From NCBI RefSeq assembly GCF_002591975.1, contig NZ_NVQE01000011.1, positions 1 through 64,000 on the forward strand: a DNA stretch of 64,000 nt, written 5' to 3'. Each line of letters starts with the position of its first letter. The stretch's first letter is position 1. The notes beneath the pieces were generated by a model. That model was not told where the DNA came from. It worked only from the letters and a program-made list of their open reading frames with translations, and ran no database searches. Of the stretch, positions 27,790 through 36,380 are shown piece after piece. Made by a program: the position numbers and the translations under genes. The DNA comes from Mycobacterium neglectum (GTDB taxonomy: Bacteria > Actinomycetota > Actinomycetes > Mycobacteriales > Mycobacteriaceae).

Positions 27790-28125
27790 TTACTGCTGCG
27801 CCGTTTGGGCGGCGAGAATCGGCAACTTGTCCGGGCAGTAGAGGCGCAGAGCGCCACCCAGGAACTGGTATGCCTGCTGGGTGGTGCTGTCCAACACGAG
27901 CTGATCATGAATGAACTTGGCCGAATCTGCCGCAGTCACGTCAACGCCCCTGTTCAACCGCTTGCACGTGATCTTGGCGATCCAGGCGTTGAAATCCTTC
28001 TGCCCGTAGATGCCGTATGTGTGCAGCTCGTTGGTGAAATCGGTGTCAACGTCGGCCTGCGCGGGCGCTGCCGACAGCAGTGCTGCGGCGGCGAGCGAGA
28101 TCCCGACTCCCAATAGACGTTTCAC
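27790..28125 (-). CDS. DUF732 small secreted protein
   Basis: The 111-residue protein has a signal peptide ([12 protein letters not shown]) and the helical DUF732 domain with two cysteines (ITCKRLNRG and LRLYCPDKL), forming a likely disulphide. DUF732 proteins are abundant and nearly exclusive to mycobacteria; their function is not established. The ATG overlaps the MmpL stop by four bases, so it is translationally coupled to the transporter and may be its periplasmic partner. Confidence 0.85.
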   Translation of the reverse strand: MKRLLGVGISLAAAALLSAAPAQADVDTDFTNELHTYGIYGQKDFNAWIAKITCKRLNRGVDVTAADSAKFIHDQLVLDSTTQQAYQFLGGALRLYCPDKLPILAAQTAQQ

Positions 28126-31031
28126 TGCTGTCCTCCCTCATCCCCGACATGGGCCAACTGCTGCGGCGGCTTGGGCCACGGCGAGGGCACTGGCCGTGCC
28201 CTTACTCGCTGTGGCCACCAGAACCACTTACCCATCAATGCTGCGATGGACGGTGTCATGAACGACCGAATGACTAGCGTATCGAACAACAGGCCCAGCC
28301 CGATGGTGGTTCCGACTTGTCCGATGACTGTGAGTTCGCTGACCGCCATCGACATCATGGTGAAGGCAAACACCAGGCCCGCAGATGTGACCACCGATCC
28401 ACTGCCGCCCATGGCCCGGATGATGCCGGTGTTGATGCCCGCATGCAGCTCTTCTTTGAGCCTGGACACAAGTAGCAGGTTGTAGTCCGCGCCGACGGCC
28501 AACAGGATGATGACCGACATCGCGAGCACCATCCAGTGCAACTCGATTCCGAGAATGTGCTGCCAGATGAGCACCGATAGCCCGAATGAGGCGCCCAGCG
28601 AGACCACGACCGTGCCGACGATGACCGCTGCGGCCACCACGCTTCGCGTGATGATCAACATGATGACGAAGATCAGGCCCAGCGAGGCGATCGCCGCGAT
28701 CATCAAGTCGAAGAGGCTGCCGTCGGACATGTCTTTGAACACCGCCGCCGTACCGGCCAGGTAGACCGTTGATCCTTCCAGCGGCGTGCCCTTGATGGCT
28801 TCCTTGGCCGCCTGCTTGATCGCATCGATTCTCTCGATGCCTTCCGGCGTCATCGGATCACCGTCGTGGGCGATGATGAATCGCACCGACTTGCCGTCCG
28901 GCGAGATGAAGTTCTCCATGCCCTTCTTGAACTCGGCGTTGTCGAAGACCTCCGGTGGGAGATAGAACGAGTCATCGTTCATCGAGGCGTCGAATGCCTC
29001 GCCCATCGCCGACGAGTTGTCCTGCATCGCGGCCATCTGGTCCTGCATGCCCTTTTGGGTGGCATACATCGTCAGCATCATGGTCTTCATGGTCTTCATG
29101 GTCTCGATCATGGGCGGCATCAACGTGACCATCTGAGGCATCAGCTGATCCAGACGCTCCATGTCGGGGATCAGCTGCTGGATGTCGTCGGTCATGATGT
29201 CGACGCCGTCGAGGGTGTCGAATACCGACCTCAGCGCCCAGCAAACCGGGATGTTGTAGCAGTGCGGTTCCCAGTAGAGGTAATTGCGGATGGGCCGGAA
29301 GAAGTCGTCGAAATTCGCGATGTTGTCCCGCAATTCGGCCACATCGACGGTCATGTCCTTCATCTTGGTGACCATCGAGTGCGTAGTCGCCGCCATCTCC
29401 GCGGTGAGCGCGGACATCTTCGTCATGGTCTCGATGGTGGTGTTCATCTCGTCGGCCTGGACGAGCATGTCCGCCATTCGGTCCTGCAGATACTTCTGAT
29501 TCATCTGCTGGGTGGTGCCCTGCATGCTGATCTGGAACGGGATCGACGTGTGTTCGATCGGCTTACCGTCGGGCCGGGTGATGGCCTGGACCCGTGAGAT
29601 GCCCGGCACCCGGAACACGGCCTTGGCGATCTTGTCGATGACAAGGAAGTCCGCGGAGTTGCGTAGATCGTGGTCGCTCTCGATCATCAGCAGTTCGGGG
29701 TTCATTCGTGCTTGGGAGAAGTGCCGATCGGCCGCCGCGTATCCCTCGTTCGCCGGCAGGTCAGCGGGCAGGTAGTTGCGGTCGTTGTAGTTGGTGCGAT
29801 ACCCGGGCAGGGTCAGCAGACCGACCAGTGACAGCGCGATGGTCGCGACCAGGATGGGGCCGGGCCATCGCACGACGGCAGCGCCGATCTTGCGCCAGCC
29901 ACGCACCCGCAACGCACGCTTGGGCTCGAGCAGATTGCCGAACCGGCTTGCGACCGTGATGATCGCGGCGCTGAGCGTGAGCGCGGCCAAAACCCCGACC
30001 GTCATGCCGATCGCCAGCGGGATACCGAGCGACTGGAAGTACGGCAGCCTGGTGAAGCTCAGGCAGAAGGTGGCGCCTGCGATGGTGAGGCCGGAGCCCA
30101 GCACCACGTGGGCCGTCCCGTGATACATGGTGTAGAAGGCCTGTTCACGGTCCTCACCTGCGGCGCGGGCCTCCTGATATCGGCCGATGAGGAATATCGC
30201 GTAGTCCGTACCGGCGGCGATGGCCAATGTCACCAGCAAGTTGGTGGCGAAGGTCGAGAGGCCGATGATCTCGTGGTAGCCGAGGAAGGACACCACACCG
30301 CGGGCCGCGGCCAACTGCAGCACGACCATCACGAGGGTCAGCAGCACGGTGATGATCGACCGGTAGACGAGCAGCAGCATCACGATGATCACCGTGAAGG
30401 TGACGAGCTCGATCATCTGCATGCTTCGGTCGCCGGCGATGTGCTGGTCGGCGGCCAGTGCGGCCGGACCGGTGACGAACGCCTTCACGCCCGGTGGCGG
30501 CTGCATGCCGTCGACGAGGGTCTGGACGGCTTCGACCGACTCGTTGGCCAGCGCCTCGCCCTGGTTACCCGCGAGGTAGACCTGGACGTAGGCGGCCATA
30601 CCGTCGTTGCTCTGCGCGCCGGAGGCCGTCAGCGGGTCGCTCCAGAAGTCCTGCACGCTCTGGACGTGCTTCGTGTCGGCTTCGAGCTTCTTGATCATCT
30701 CGCCGTAGAAGGCGCGCGAGTCCTCGCCGAGGGGCTTGTCGCCCTCCAGGACGATCATGGCCGAGCTGTCTGAGTTGAACTCCTCGAATACCTGACCGAC
30801 GCGTTTCATCGCGATCATCGACGGCGCGGAATCCGGGCTCATCGAGACCGCGCGCATTTGCCCGACCGTTTCCAGCTGGGGCACAACCACATTCACGACG
30901 GCGATCAAGGCGATCCAGATCAAGATGATCGGGATCGCGAACGCGCGGATCATCCGGGGGATGAACGGCCTCGCAGCGTGCTTGGCTGGCGGAAATGCGT
31001 CGGTGGGTGCGTCGCTCGTTGGTGCACTCAT
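28122..31031 (-). CDS. mmpL: MmpL-family RND lipid transporter (second paralogue)
   Basis: The 969-residue MmpL has Asp-Tyr proton-relay pairs in [11 protein letters not shown] and [12 protein letters not shown], and the same loop features as the MmpL at 22076 (for example WEPHCYNI and [10 protein letters not shown]). The two are close paralogues. This copy starts at an ATG overlapping the MmpS stop by four bases, giving the classic MmpS-MmpL pair, and it is followed by DUF732 and DUF5078 genes. A TetR-type gene lies upstream. Probable function is export of a lipid or siderophore across the inner membrane and periplasm, with MmpS as accessory. Confidence 0.93.
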   Translation of the reverse strand: MSAPTSDAPTDAFPPAKHAARPFIPRMIRAFAIPIILIWIALIAVVNVVVPQLETVGQMRAVSMSPDSAPSMIAMKRVGQVFEEFNSDSSAMIVLEGDKPLGEDSRAFYGEMIKKLEADTKHVQSVQDFWSDPLTASGAQSNDGMAAYVQVYLAGNQGEALANESVEAVQTLVDGMQPPPGVKAFVTGPAALAADQHIAGDRSMQMIELVTFTVIIVMLLLVYRSIITVLLTLVMVVLQLAAARGVVSFLGYHEIIGLSTFATNLLVTLAIAAGTDYAIFLIGRYQEARAAGEDREQAFYTMYHGTAHVVLGSGLTIAGATFCLSFTRLPYFQSLGIPLAIGMTVGVLAALTLSAAIITVASRFGNLLEPKRALRVRGWRKIGAAVVRWPGPILVATIALSLVGLLTLPGYRTNYNDRNYLPADLPANEGYAAADRHFSQARMNPELLMIESDHDLRNSADFLVIDKIAKAVFRVPGISRVQAITRPDGKPIEHTSIPFQISMQGTTQQMNQKYLQDRMADMLVQADEMNTTIETMTKMSALTAEMAATTHSMVTKMKDMTVDVAELRDNIANFDDFFRPIRNYLYWEPHCYNIPVCWALRSVFDTLDGVDIMTDDIQQLIPDMERLDQLMPQMVTLMPPMIETMKTMKTMMLTMYATQKGMQDQMAAMQDNSSAMGEAFDASMNDDSFYLPPEVFDNAEFKKGMENFISPDGKSVRFIIAHDGDPMTPEGIERIDAIKQAAKEAIKGTPLEGSTVYLAGTAAVFKDMSDGSLFDLMIAAIASLGLIFVIMLIITRSVVAAAVIVGTVVVSLGASFGLSVLIWQHILGIELHWMVLAMSVIILLAVGADYNLLLVSRLKEELHAGINTGIIRAMGGSGSVVTSAGLVFAFTMMSMAVSELTVIGQVGTTIGLGLLFDTLVIRSFMTPSIAALMGKWFWWPQRVRARPVPSPWPKPPQQLAHVGDEGGQQ

Positions 31032-31456
31032 GCGGACTTAACAAAGCAGAAGGTTTGCGCGTTCAAGCCGTTCGAAGTTCTTTCGTCTTTGATTTCGTCG
31101 TCGACGGTGATGCGGCAGGTGATCGAGGATCCGTCACCCTGCGCGACGATGTTCGGTGCGGCCGACGGGGCAGTGGTCTGCAACGTCAGCGACCACGGCA
31201 AGCCGGCGCCGTCGATGCGCTGTGGTTTGGCGTCGAGGTCCAGGTAGTTGATGTCCGCGTATGAGCCCGAACCGAAGATCTCGTATTTCACGACCTTGGG
31301 GTCGAAGGGCTCGGGGTCATCGGCGAAGACCTTCGGGGTCACGATGATGCCGTCGGCCCCGAAGAAGGTGCGGATGCGGTGGACCGTGAATCCCGCGACA
31401 GCCACCACGATCACGATGACGAGCGGAATCCAGATTCTCTTGGCGAGGCCGATCAC
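31028..31456 (-). CDS. mmpS: MmpS-family accessory membrane protein
   Basis: The 142-residue protein has one N-terminal transmembrane helix ([21 protein letters not shown]). The MmpS domain follows with the conserved [33 protein letters not shown] and [12 protein letters not shown] motifs. The start is a GTG. It is the first gene of the operon and overlaps mmpL. Its promoter region (31457-31622) holds an ACTTA-N7-TAAGT repeat. Confidence 0.93.
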   Translation of the reverse strand: MIGLAKRIWIPLVIVIVVAVAGFTVHRIRTFFGADGIIVTPKVFADDPEPFDPKVVKYEIFGSGSYADINYLDLDAKPQRIDGAGLPWSLTLQTTAPSAAPNIVAQGDGSSITCRITVDDEIKDERTSNGLNAQTFCFVKSA

Positions 31457-31535
31457 ACCGATCGCCCCCGACCCTTGCCACCCATATTTATGCGCCCTCG
31501 AGTTTCGTCCGGTGTCTGTACTTCACCTGTGCATA

Positions 31536-31552
31536 ACTTAGCCCGTATAAGT
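31536..31552. promoter_or_regulatory. ACTTA-N7-TAAGT inverted repeat upstream of mmpS
   Basis: Short inverted repeat in an AT-richer stretch 80 bases upstream of the mmpS GTG and close to the end of the TetR gene. It could be an operator for the mmpS operon. Five-base arms can occur by chance. Confidence 0.3.
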
Positions 31553-31622
31553 TCTCACTTGCCACAGGTTATCTCAAGTTTTTGTGCTGCTGCCCACCAC
31601 CGTTGCGGCCATGTGATCTGGG

Positions 31623-32219
31623 TCACGACGAGGGCATTTCGAAGCGCTCGAGGTAGTGCTTTACGAAGGCTTCGGCCTCGCCGTGGCCGCGGGTGATGCC
31701 GAGTCCACGTTCCAGCAGCACGATCCGTGCCAGGCTGGTCACGATCATAGACATCACCACGGGCGGAAAGGCCGCCATGTCGACGCCGTGTGCCCGCATC
31801 GCCAACGTCACCGCGCTTTCCTCCACGTCACCGAAACGCTGCGCGTAGGCGGCGATCTCACTGCGGATTTCCTTGCGGTGATTGGCCAGCGCCATGAACT
31901 CCATGAACAGCCGCGCGCCGTGAGTGCTGTTGAGCTGCCACAGCGCGTGAAGGGGCTGGTCATCGGCGAGGGCCTGGCGCTGACGAGTCAAATTGGTCTC
32001 GGCGCCGTCGCGCAGCACGGCCAGGAACAGGTCGTCCATGCTCGGGAAGTAGTAGTGCACCAGTGCGGGCTTGACGCCTGCCTTGGCCGCCACCCGCCGA
32101 GACGTCGCCGCGGCGTAGCCCTCCTCAAGCATTACTTGGGCAGTCGCCCTGATGAGCGCATCGCGTGTCGCGGACGTGCGTCCACCTCTTGACCGTTCAC
32201 CAGTGGTGCTGCTAGACAT
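31623..32219 (-). CDS. TetR-family transcriptional regulator
   Basis: The 198-residue protein has an N-terminal TetR helix-turn-helix (RDALIRATAQVMLEEGYAAATSRRVAAKAGVKPALVHYYFPSMDDLF). A helical ligand-binding domain follows, with RLFMEFMALANHRKEI. It is divergent from the mycofactocin-type SDR, and a perfect 20-base palindrome lies 14 bases upstream of its start, the normal position for an autoregulated TetR operator. It therefore most likely controls itself and the SDR-P450 unit. Control of the mmpS operon downstream is a second possibility. Confidence 0.9.
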   Translation of the reverse strand: MSSSTTGERSRGGRTSATRDALIRATAQVMLEEGYAAATSRRVAAKAGVKPALVHYYFPSMDDLFLAVLRDGAETNLTRQRQALADDQPLHALWQLNSTHGARLFMEFMALANHRKEIRSEIAAYAQRFGDVEESAVTLAMRAHGVDMAAFPPVVMSMIVTSLARIVLLERGLGITRGHGEAEAFVKHYLERFEMPSS

Positions 32220-32233
32220 GGCCGCAGTCTAGA

Positions 32234-32253
32234 TGTTGGGCGATCGCCCAACA
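32234..32253. promoter_or_regulatory. Perfect 20-base palindrome, likely TetR operator
   Basis: The sequence TGTTGGGCGATCGCCCAACA reads the same on both strands. It lies between the divergent TetR and SDR starts, 14 and 29 bases away respectively. Length, perfection and position are those of a TetR-family operator. No second copy was noticed in the window. Confidence 0.75.
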
Positions 32254-32282
32254 ATGGGTTTGCGACATGGAGGAGCGTCTGG

Positions 32283-33116
32283 ATGGCCGGTCGGGTGGCG
32301 GGGAAGGTCGCGTTCATCACCGGGGCGGCGCGCGGCCAGGGCCGCAGTCACGCGGTGCGGTTGGCCCAGGAGGGCGCCGACATCATCGCGATCGACATCT
32401 GTCGCGGTTTCGACGACTCGACGGCGCCGGCCGCCACGCCCGAGGACCTCGCCGAGACCGCCGACATGGTGAAGAACCTCGACCGTCGCATCGTGACCGC
32501 CGAGGTCGACGTCCGCGATTACGACGCACTGAAGGCCGCACTCGACAGCGGGGTCGAACAACTCGGTGGGCTCGACATCGTCGTGGCCAACGCGGGCATC
32601 GGCACCACCGGGGTCAAGTTGCACAAGATGCGCGAGGACATCTGGGACGAGACCATCGACATCAACCTCGGGGGAGTGTGGAAGACGGTCAAGGCCGCGG
32701 TACCGCACCTGCTTGCCCGCGGCAGCGGCTCGGTCATCATCACCAGTTCGGTCGGCGGCACCAAGGCCTACCCGCAGGTCGGCCATTACATCGCTGCGAA
32801 ACACGGTGTCGTCGGTCTGATGCGGACATTCGCAGTCGAACTCGGCGCCAAGAACATCCGCGTCAACACCGTGCACCCGACCCATGTGTGCACCCCGCTG
32901 CTGATGAACGAGTCCACCTATCGGCTGTTCCGTCCCGACCTGGAGAACCCCGGACCCGACGACCTGGCGCCGATCTGCCAGTCGTTCCACTTCCTGCCGA
33001 TCCCGTGGGTGGAACCGGTCGACATCAGCAATGCGGTCCTGTTCCTGGCCTCCGACGAAGCCCGCTACGTCACCGGCGTCACCCTGCCCGTCGACGCCGG
33101 CAGCCTACTGAAATAG
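32283..33116 (+). CDS. Mycofactocin-coupled SDR oxidoreductase (first)
   Basis: The 277-residue SDR begins with the signature VAFITGAARGQGRSHAVRLAQEGADII, followed by a DIC motif in place of the usual cofactor-binding residues. This identifies the mycofactocin-coupled subfamily, which keeps nicotinamide tightly bound and passes electrons to mycofactocin. Catalytic Ser and Tyr-Lys are in ITSSVGG and YIAAKHGVVG. It is 10 bases upstream of a P450, so it probably oxidises the alcohol that the P450 or a partner makes. Expression is probably governed by the divergent TetR. Confidence 0.9.
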   Translation: MAGRVAGKVAFITGAARGQGRSHAVRLAQEGADIIAIDICRGFDDSTAPAATPEDLAETADMVKNLDRRIVTAEVDVRDYDALKAALDSGVEQLGGLDIVVANAGIGTTGVKLHKMREDIWDETIDINLGGVWKTVKAAVPHLLARGSGSVIITSSVGGTKAYPQVGHYIAAKHGVVGLMRTFAVELGAKNIRVNTVHPTHVCTPLLMNESTYRLFRPDLENPGPDDLAPICQSFHFLPIPWVEPVDISNAVLFLASDEARYVTGVTLPVDAGSLLK

Positions 33117-33126
33117 GGGATTTCGC

Positions 33127-34326
33127 GTGACGACCACCAACGACACCGCGGTTTACTACGACCCCTATGACGTCGACATCGTGGCGAGCCCGTATCCGAC
33201 CTACGCGCGACTGCGCGACGAAGCGCCGCTCTATTACAACGAGCGCTACGACTTCTGGGCGTTGTCGCGGTATGTCGATGTCGAGAAATCCCTGAACAAC
33301 TGGGAGACCTTTTCCAATCAGCGCAGCGACATCCTCGAACTGGTGAAGTCCGACTTCGACATGCCCAAGGGCGTGATGATGTTCGAGGATCCGCCGATCC
33401 ACAGCATGCTGCGGGGCTTGATGGCGCGTGTGTTCACGCCGAGGCGAATGGCCGAGATCGAGGACCAGATTCGCCGCTACTGCATCAATTGCCTTGACCC
33501 CCTTGTTGGTTCGGACAGCTTCGATATCGTGGCCGAACTCGCTGCGATGATGCCGATGCGGGTGATCGGCATGCTCTTGGGCATCCCCGAGTCCGACCAG
33601 GTCGGGTTCCGGGACCGCAACGACGCCAATCTGCGGACCAAGCCGGGCGCACCGATGAAGGTCGCCAAGGCCGACGCGATCGCCGACGGCCGGATGTATG
33701 CCGACTACGTCGAGTGGCGCTCGAACAACCCATCCGACGATCTGATGACCGCGCTGCTCAACGTCGAGTTCACCGATGAAGAGGGCGTGACACGCAAACT
33801 TCATCGAAAAGAAGTGCTGCACTACACCCAGGTGGTCGCCGGGGCGGGCAACGAGACCACGGGCCGGCTCATCGGATGGCTCGCCAAGGTGCTGGCCGAG
33901 CACCCGGATCAGCGCCGCGAGGTCCACCGCGACCGATCGCTGCTGATCCCCGCGATCGACGAGACGCTGCGCTTCGAGCCGACCGGCCCGCACGTAGCCC
34001 GTTACATGGCAAGGGATTTCGAGGCATACGGCCAAACCGTGCCCGCGGGGGCTGCGATGCTCCTGCTGTTCGGGGCCGCCAATCGCGATCCGGCGCGCTA
34101 CGAGGATGCCGATACCTTCAACATCCACCGCGGCGGATCGCACCTGACCTTCGGCAAGGGTCTGCACTACTGCCTCGGCGCCAACCTCGCCCGGCTCGAG
34201 GGACGCGTCGCGCTCGACGAGTTGCTCAACCGGTGGCCGGAGTGGGGCATCGACTACGAAACGGCGCAGCTGGCACCGACATCGACGGTTCGCGGCTGGG
34301 AGCGGCTGCGCATCCTCGTGAACTGA
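33127..34326 (+). CDS. Cytochrome P450 (first)
   Basis: The 399-residue soluble bacterial-type P450 has its I-helix oxygen-binding motif at 238-245 (AGAGNETT), ExxR at 279-282 (ETLR) and a heme loop FGKGLHYCLG with Cys349. It starts with a GTG 10 bases after the SDR stop. P450s of this class hydroxylate hydrophobic substrates and need a ferredoxin and a reductase; no ferredoxin-reductase pair is encoded here. Co-transcription with a mycofactocin-type alcohol dehydrogenase suggests hydroxylation then oxidation. Confidence 0.93.
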   Translation: MTTTNDTAVYYDPYDVDIVASPYPTYARLRDEAPLYYNERYDFWALSRYVDVEKSLNNWETFSNQRSDILELVKSDFDMPKGVMMFEDPPIHSMLRGLMARVFTPRRMAEIEDQIRRYCINCLDPLVGSDSFDIVAELAAMMPMRVIGMLLGIPESDQVGFRDRNDANLRTKPGAPMKVAKADAIADGRMYADYVEWRSNNPSDDLMTALLNVEFTDEEGVTRKLHRKEVLHYTQVVAGAGNETTGRLIGWLAKVLAEHPDQRREVHRDRSLLIPAIDETLRFEPTGPHVARYMARDFEAYGQTVPAGAAMLLLFGAANRDPARYEDADTFNIHRGGSHLTFGKGLHYCLGANLARLEGRVALDELLNRWPEWGIDYETAQLAPTSTVRGWERLRILVN

Positions 34327-34375
34327 TCTGCACCCATGCCGGTTTAGAACTACGAGCTTGGGGCAAGCAATATGC

Positions 34376-34603
34376 ATGTCAAAGCTACTTCGTACGGCGA
34401 TCGTCGCGGCTGTCTCCGCCCCGATCGCGGCACTCTCGGTGGTTACCGCGGCCAGCGGTGCGGCGCAGCCCCTCAACTGCCCGCCAGGGCAGTACTGGGA
34501 CCCGGGAACCAACACCTGCAAAAATTCAGTGCCGCTGAACTGTGCGCCGGGGCAGTATTGGAATCCGATCTCGAACCTCTGCCGGCCGCTGGGGCAGGTC
34601 TAG
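34376..34603 (+). CDS. Small secreted protein with two CxPGQYWxP repeats
   Basis: The 75-residue protein has a signal peptide (LLRTAIVAAVSAPIAALSVVTAASGAA). It is followed by two 17-18 residue repeats, LNCPPGQYWDPGTNTCKN and LNCAPGQYWNPISNLCRP, each with two cysteines. The mature protein is essentially only these repeats, so each is probably a small disulphide-closed unit. The layout recalls chitin-binding-like peptides, but I recognise no family. The ATG at 34376 begins the signal peptide. It follows the P450 by 50 bases and ends at a strong terminator. Confidence 0.65.
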   Translation: MSKLLRTAIVAAVSAPIAALSVVTAASGAAQPLNCPPGQYWDPGTNTCKNSVPLNCAPGQYWNPISNLCRPLGQV

Positions 34604-34610
34604 TGCCTGG

Positions 34611-34663
34611 GCGATTTGTGGAGTTGTAGCCGCGGTGAGCGCGGCTGCGGCTCCACAGATCGC
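34611..34663. terminator. Long bidirectional hairpin between convergent genes
   Basis: A nested dyad is visible. Outer GCGAT / ATCGC and TGTGGAG / CTCCACA enclose an inner stem AGCCGCG-GTGAG-CGCGGCT. It lies between the small secreted protein and the oppositely oriented FadD gene and is followed by TTATTTA. Position and stability fit a shared transcription terminator. Confidence 0.75.
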
Positions 34664-34667
34664 TTAT

Positions 34668-36245
34668 TTAGGCGCGCGAGTAGCGGGTACCGCGCGGCTC
34701 GCGGACCCAGAGTTCACCGCCGCCGGGCGTCGGACCCTGGGCGGCGAGTTCGCGCTTGAGCACCTTGTGCGTGGCGGTCGTCGGTAAGTCGCGCGCAATC
34801 CGGACAAACCGGGGCCACGCCTTGGGGGAGAGGTCGGGCTGCGCCGCGAGGAATGACTCGAAGCTCGCGGGTGTGAGCGCGGCGCCATCGTTGAGCACGA
34901 CCGCCGCCATGATCTGGTCGCCGACGTTCTCGTCAGGCACCGCGTACACGGCGACGAGGTTGACGTCGGGCAACCGGATGAGGATGCGTTCGATCGGGGC
35001 GGCCGCCATGTTCTCGCCGTCGACGCGTAACCAGTCGCCGCTGCGTCCTGCGAGATAGATCCAGCCGTCGGCGTCTCGGTAAGCCAGGTCCCCGGACCAG
35101 TACATGCCGTGGCGCATGCGTTCGGCGGTCGCGTCCTCGGCGTTGTAGTAACCGGTGAAGAAGCCCTGCCCGTCGGTGTTGACGAGTTCGCCGATCGCTT
35201 CCTCGGCGTTGATCAGTGCACCGTCGGCGTCGAAGCGCGCAGGCAGGCATTCGGTGACGGATTCGGCGTTGTAGATCGCGACCCCCGGAAACCCTTTGCC
35301 CAGTGAGCCTTTCGGCGTGCCTTCTTCGCGGGTGATGATGACCGCGTTCTCGGTGGAACCGAAGCCGTCCCACACTGTGCAGTCGAATCGCCGCTGGAAC
35401 GCCTCGATATCCCGGTCGCTGGCCTCGTTGCCGAACGCGATGCGCAACGGCGTGCGTGCGTCGTCGGGGTGTTCCGGCGTCGCAAGAATGTAGGCCAGCG
35501 GCTTGCCGACATAGTTCATGTAGGTGGCGTCGTAGCGACGGATGTCGTCGATGAAGTTCGATGCCGAGAACTTCGCGGGCGCCATCGCCGCACCCCTGGC
35601 GACCGCGACACCCCAGCCCGCCACCAGGGCGTTGGAATGGAACAGCGGCATCGACAGGTAGCAGGTGTCGTCCTCGGTGACCTCGAACTTCTCGACGAGG
35701 GCCTGACCCGACATCAACACCATGAAGTGCGACACCCGCACCGGTTTGGGGTTGCCGCTCGTCCCCGAGGTGAAGATCAGCATGTAGGTGTCCATCGGAT
35801 CGACCTCGCGCAATGGCGTCAGTTCGCCCGCGGTTTCGATCATGCGCGCCCAGTCGTCGGTCGAGGTGTCGGCGACACGCACCCCGTCGAGATCGAGTCC
35901 GTCGAGCAGCGACCGGTGCTCGCCGTCGGTCACCACGATCTGACAATCGGCCCGCCGGATGTCGGCGGCGAGCGCATCACCCCGTCGCGTCGAGTTGATG
36001 CCGCACAGCACATAGCCCCCCAGCGCTGCGGCTGCCATCTGATTCAAGAATTCCGGCGTGTTACCCATCAACACCCCGACGTGCACCGGGCGGTCGGGAT
36101 CGAGCAGCGAAAGCAGCGCGGCGGCGCGAGCTGACGCATCGCAAAGGTGCTCACGCCATGTCCAGCTGTCGTCGCCGTATTTCACGGCGGTGGTGTCTGA
36201 CGTCAGGCGCTCGCGCAGCAATTGCTGGATGGTCTCGCTTGGCAT
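34668..36245 (-). CDS. FadD17-like acyl-CoA synthetase
   Basis: The 525-residue ANL-superfamily ligase has its P-loop in MLIFTSGTSGNPKPV, a second core motif in GFGSTE, the YWSGDL hinge Asp region and RSGDWLRVDGEN. From memory, it resembles M. tuberculosis FadD17 along the whole chain (PRHVGVL-type N-terminus, SMPLFHSNA, YVGKPL). FadD17 belongs to the cholesterol regulon and activates a steroid bearing a short side chain. The ATG at 36245 starts the conserved region; the open frame upstream runs through the divergent promoter. It faces the Rieske gene across 135 bases. Confidence 0.88.
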   Translation of the reverse strand: MPSETIQQLLRERLTSDTTAVKYGDDSWTWREHLCDASARAAALLSLLDPDRPVHVGVLMGNTPEFLNQMAAAALGGYVLCGINSTRRGDALAADIRRADCQIVVTDGEHRSLLDGLDLDGVRVADTSTDDWARMIETAGELTPLREVDPMDTYMLIFTSGTSGNPKPVRVSHFMVLMSGQALVEKFEVTEDDTCYLSMPLFHSNALVAGWGVAVARGAAMAPAKFSASNFIDDIRRYDATYMNYVGKPLAYILATPEHPDDARTPLRIAFGNEASDRDIEAFQRRFDCTVWDGFGSTENAVIITREEGTPKGSLGKGFPGVAIYNAESVTECLPARFDADGALINAEEAIGELVNTDGQGFFTGYYNAEDATAERMRHGMYWSGDLAYRDADGWIYLAGRSGDWLRVDGENMAAAPIERILIRLPDVNLVAVYAVPDENVGDQIMAAVVLNDGAALTPASFESFLAAQPDLSPKAWPRFVRIARDLPTTATHKVLKRELAAQGPTPGGGELWVREPRGTRYSRA

Positions 36246-36322
36246 GCTGGTAGTTCTAGCATCCGTGCCACTCCGCCGTTCTGCGGCAGCCCGCTCGATG
36301 ACTCGAGACGGCCCCGGGCCCG

Positions 36323-36350
36323 AATTGCTATTTTTGCTAAGATACGAAAA
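36323..36350. promoter_or_regulatory. AT-rich element in the FadD / Rieske divergent promoter (weak match)
   Basis: The stretch containing GCTATTTTTGCTAAGATACG is a marked AT island in this GC-rich DNA. On the opposite strand, TAGCAAAAATAGCAA resembles TAGTAAAAATAGGCAA next to the element at 59982. The match to the island-wide element is partial, so it may simply be a promoter. Confidence 0.3.
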
Positions 36351-36380
36351 CTGGCCGCCGGGGCGTGATGGGGTGAGCAC

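Noticed and set aside
33079..34521. Antisense open frame of 480 codons over the first P450
   Set aside because: Compositional shadow; the sense strand has the complete P450 signature.
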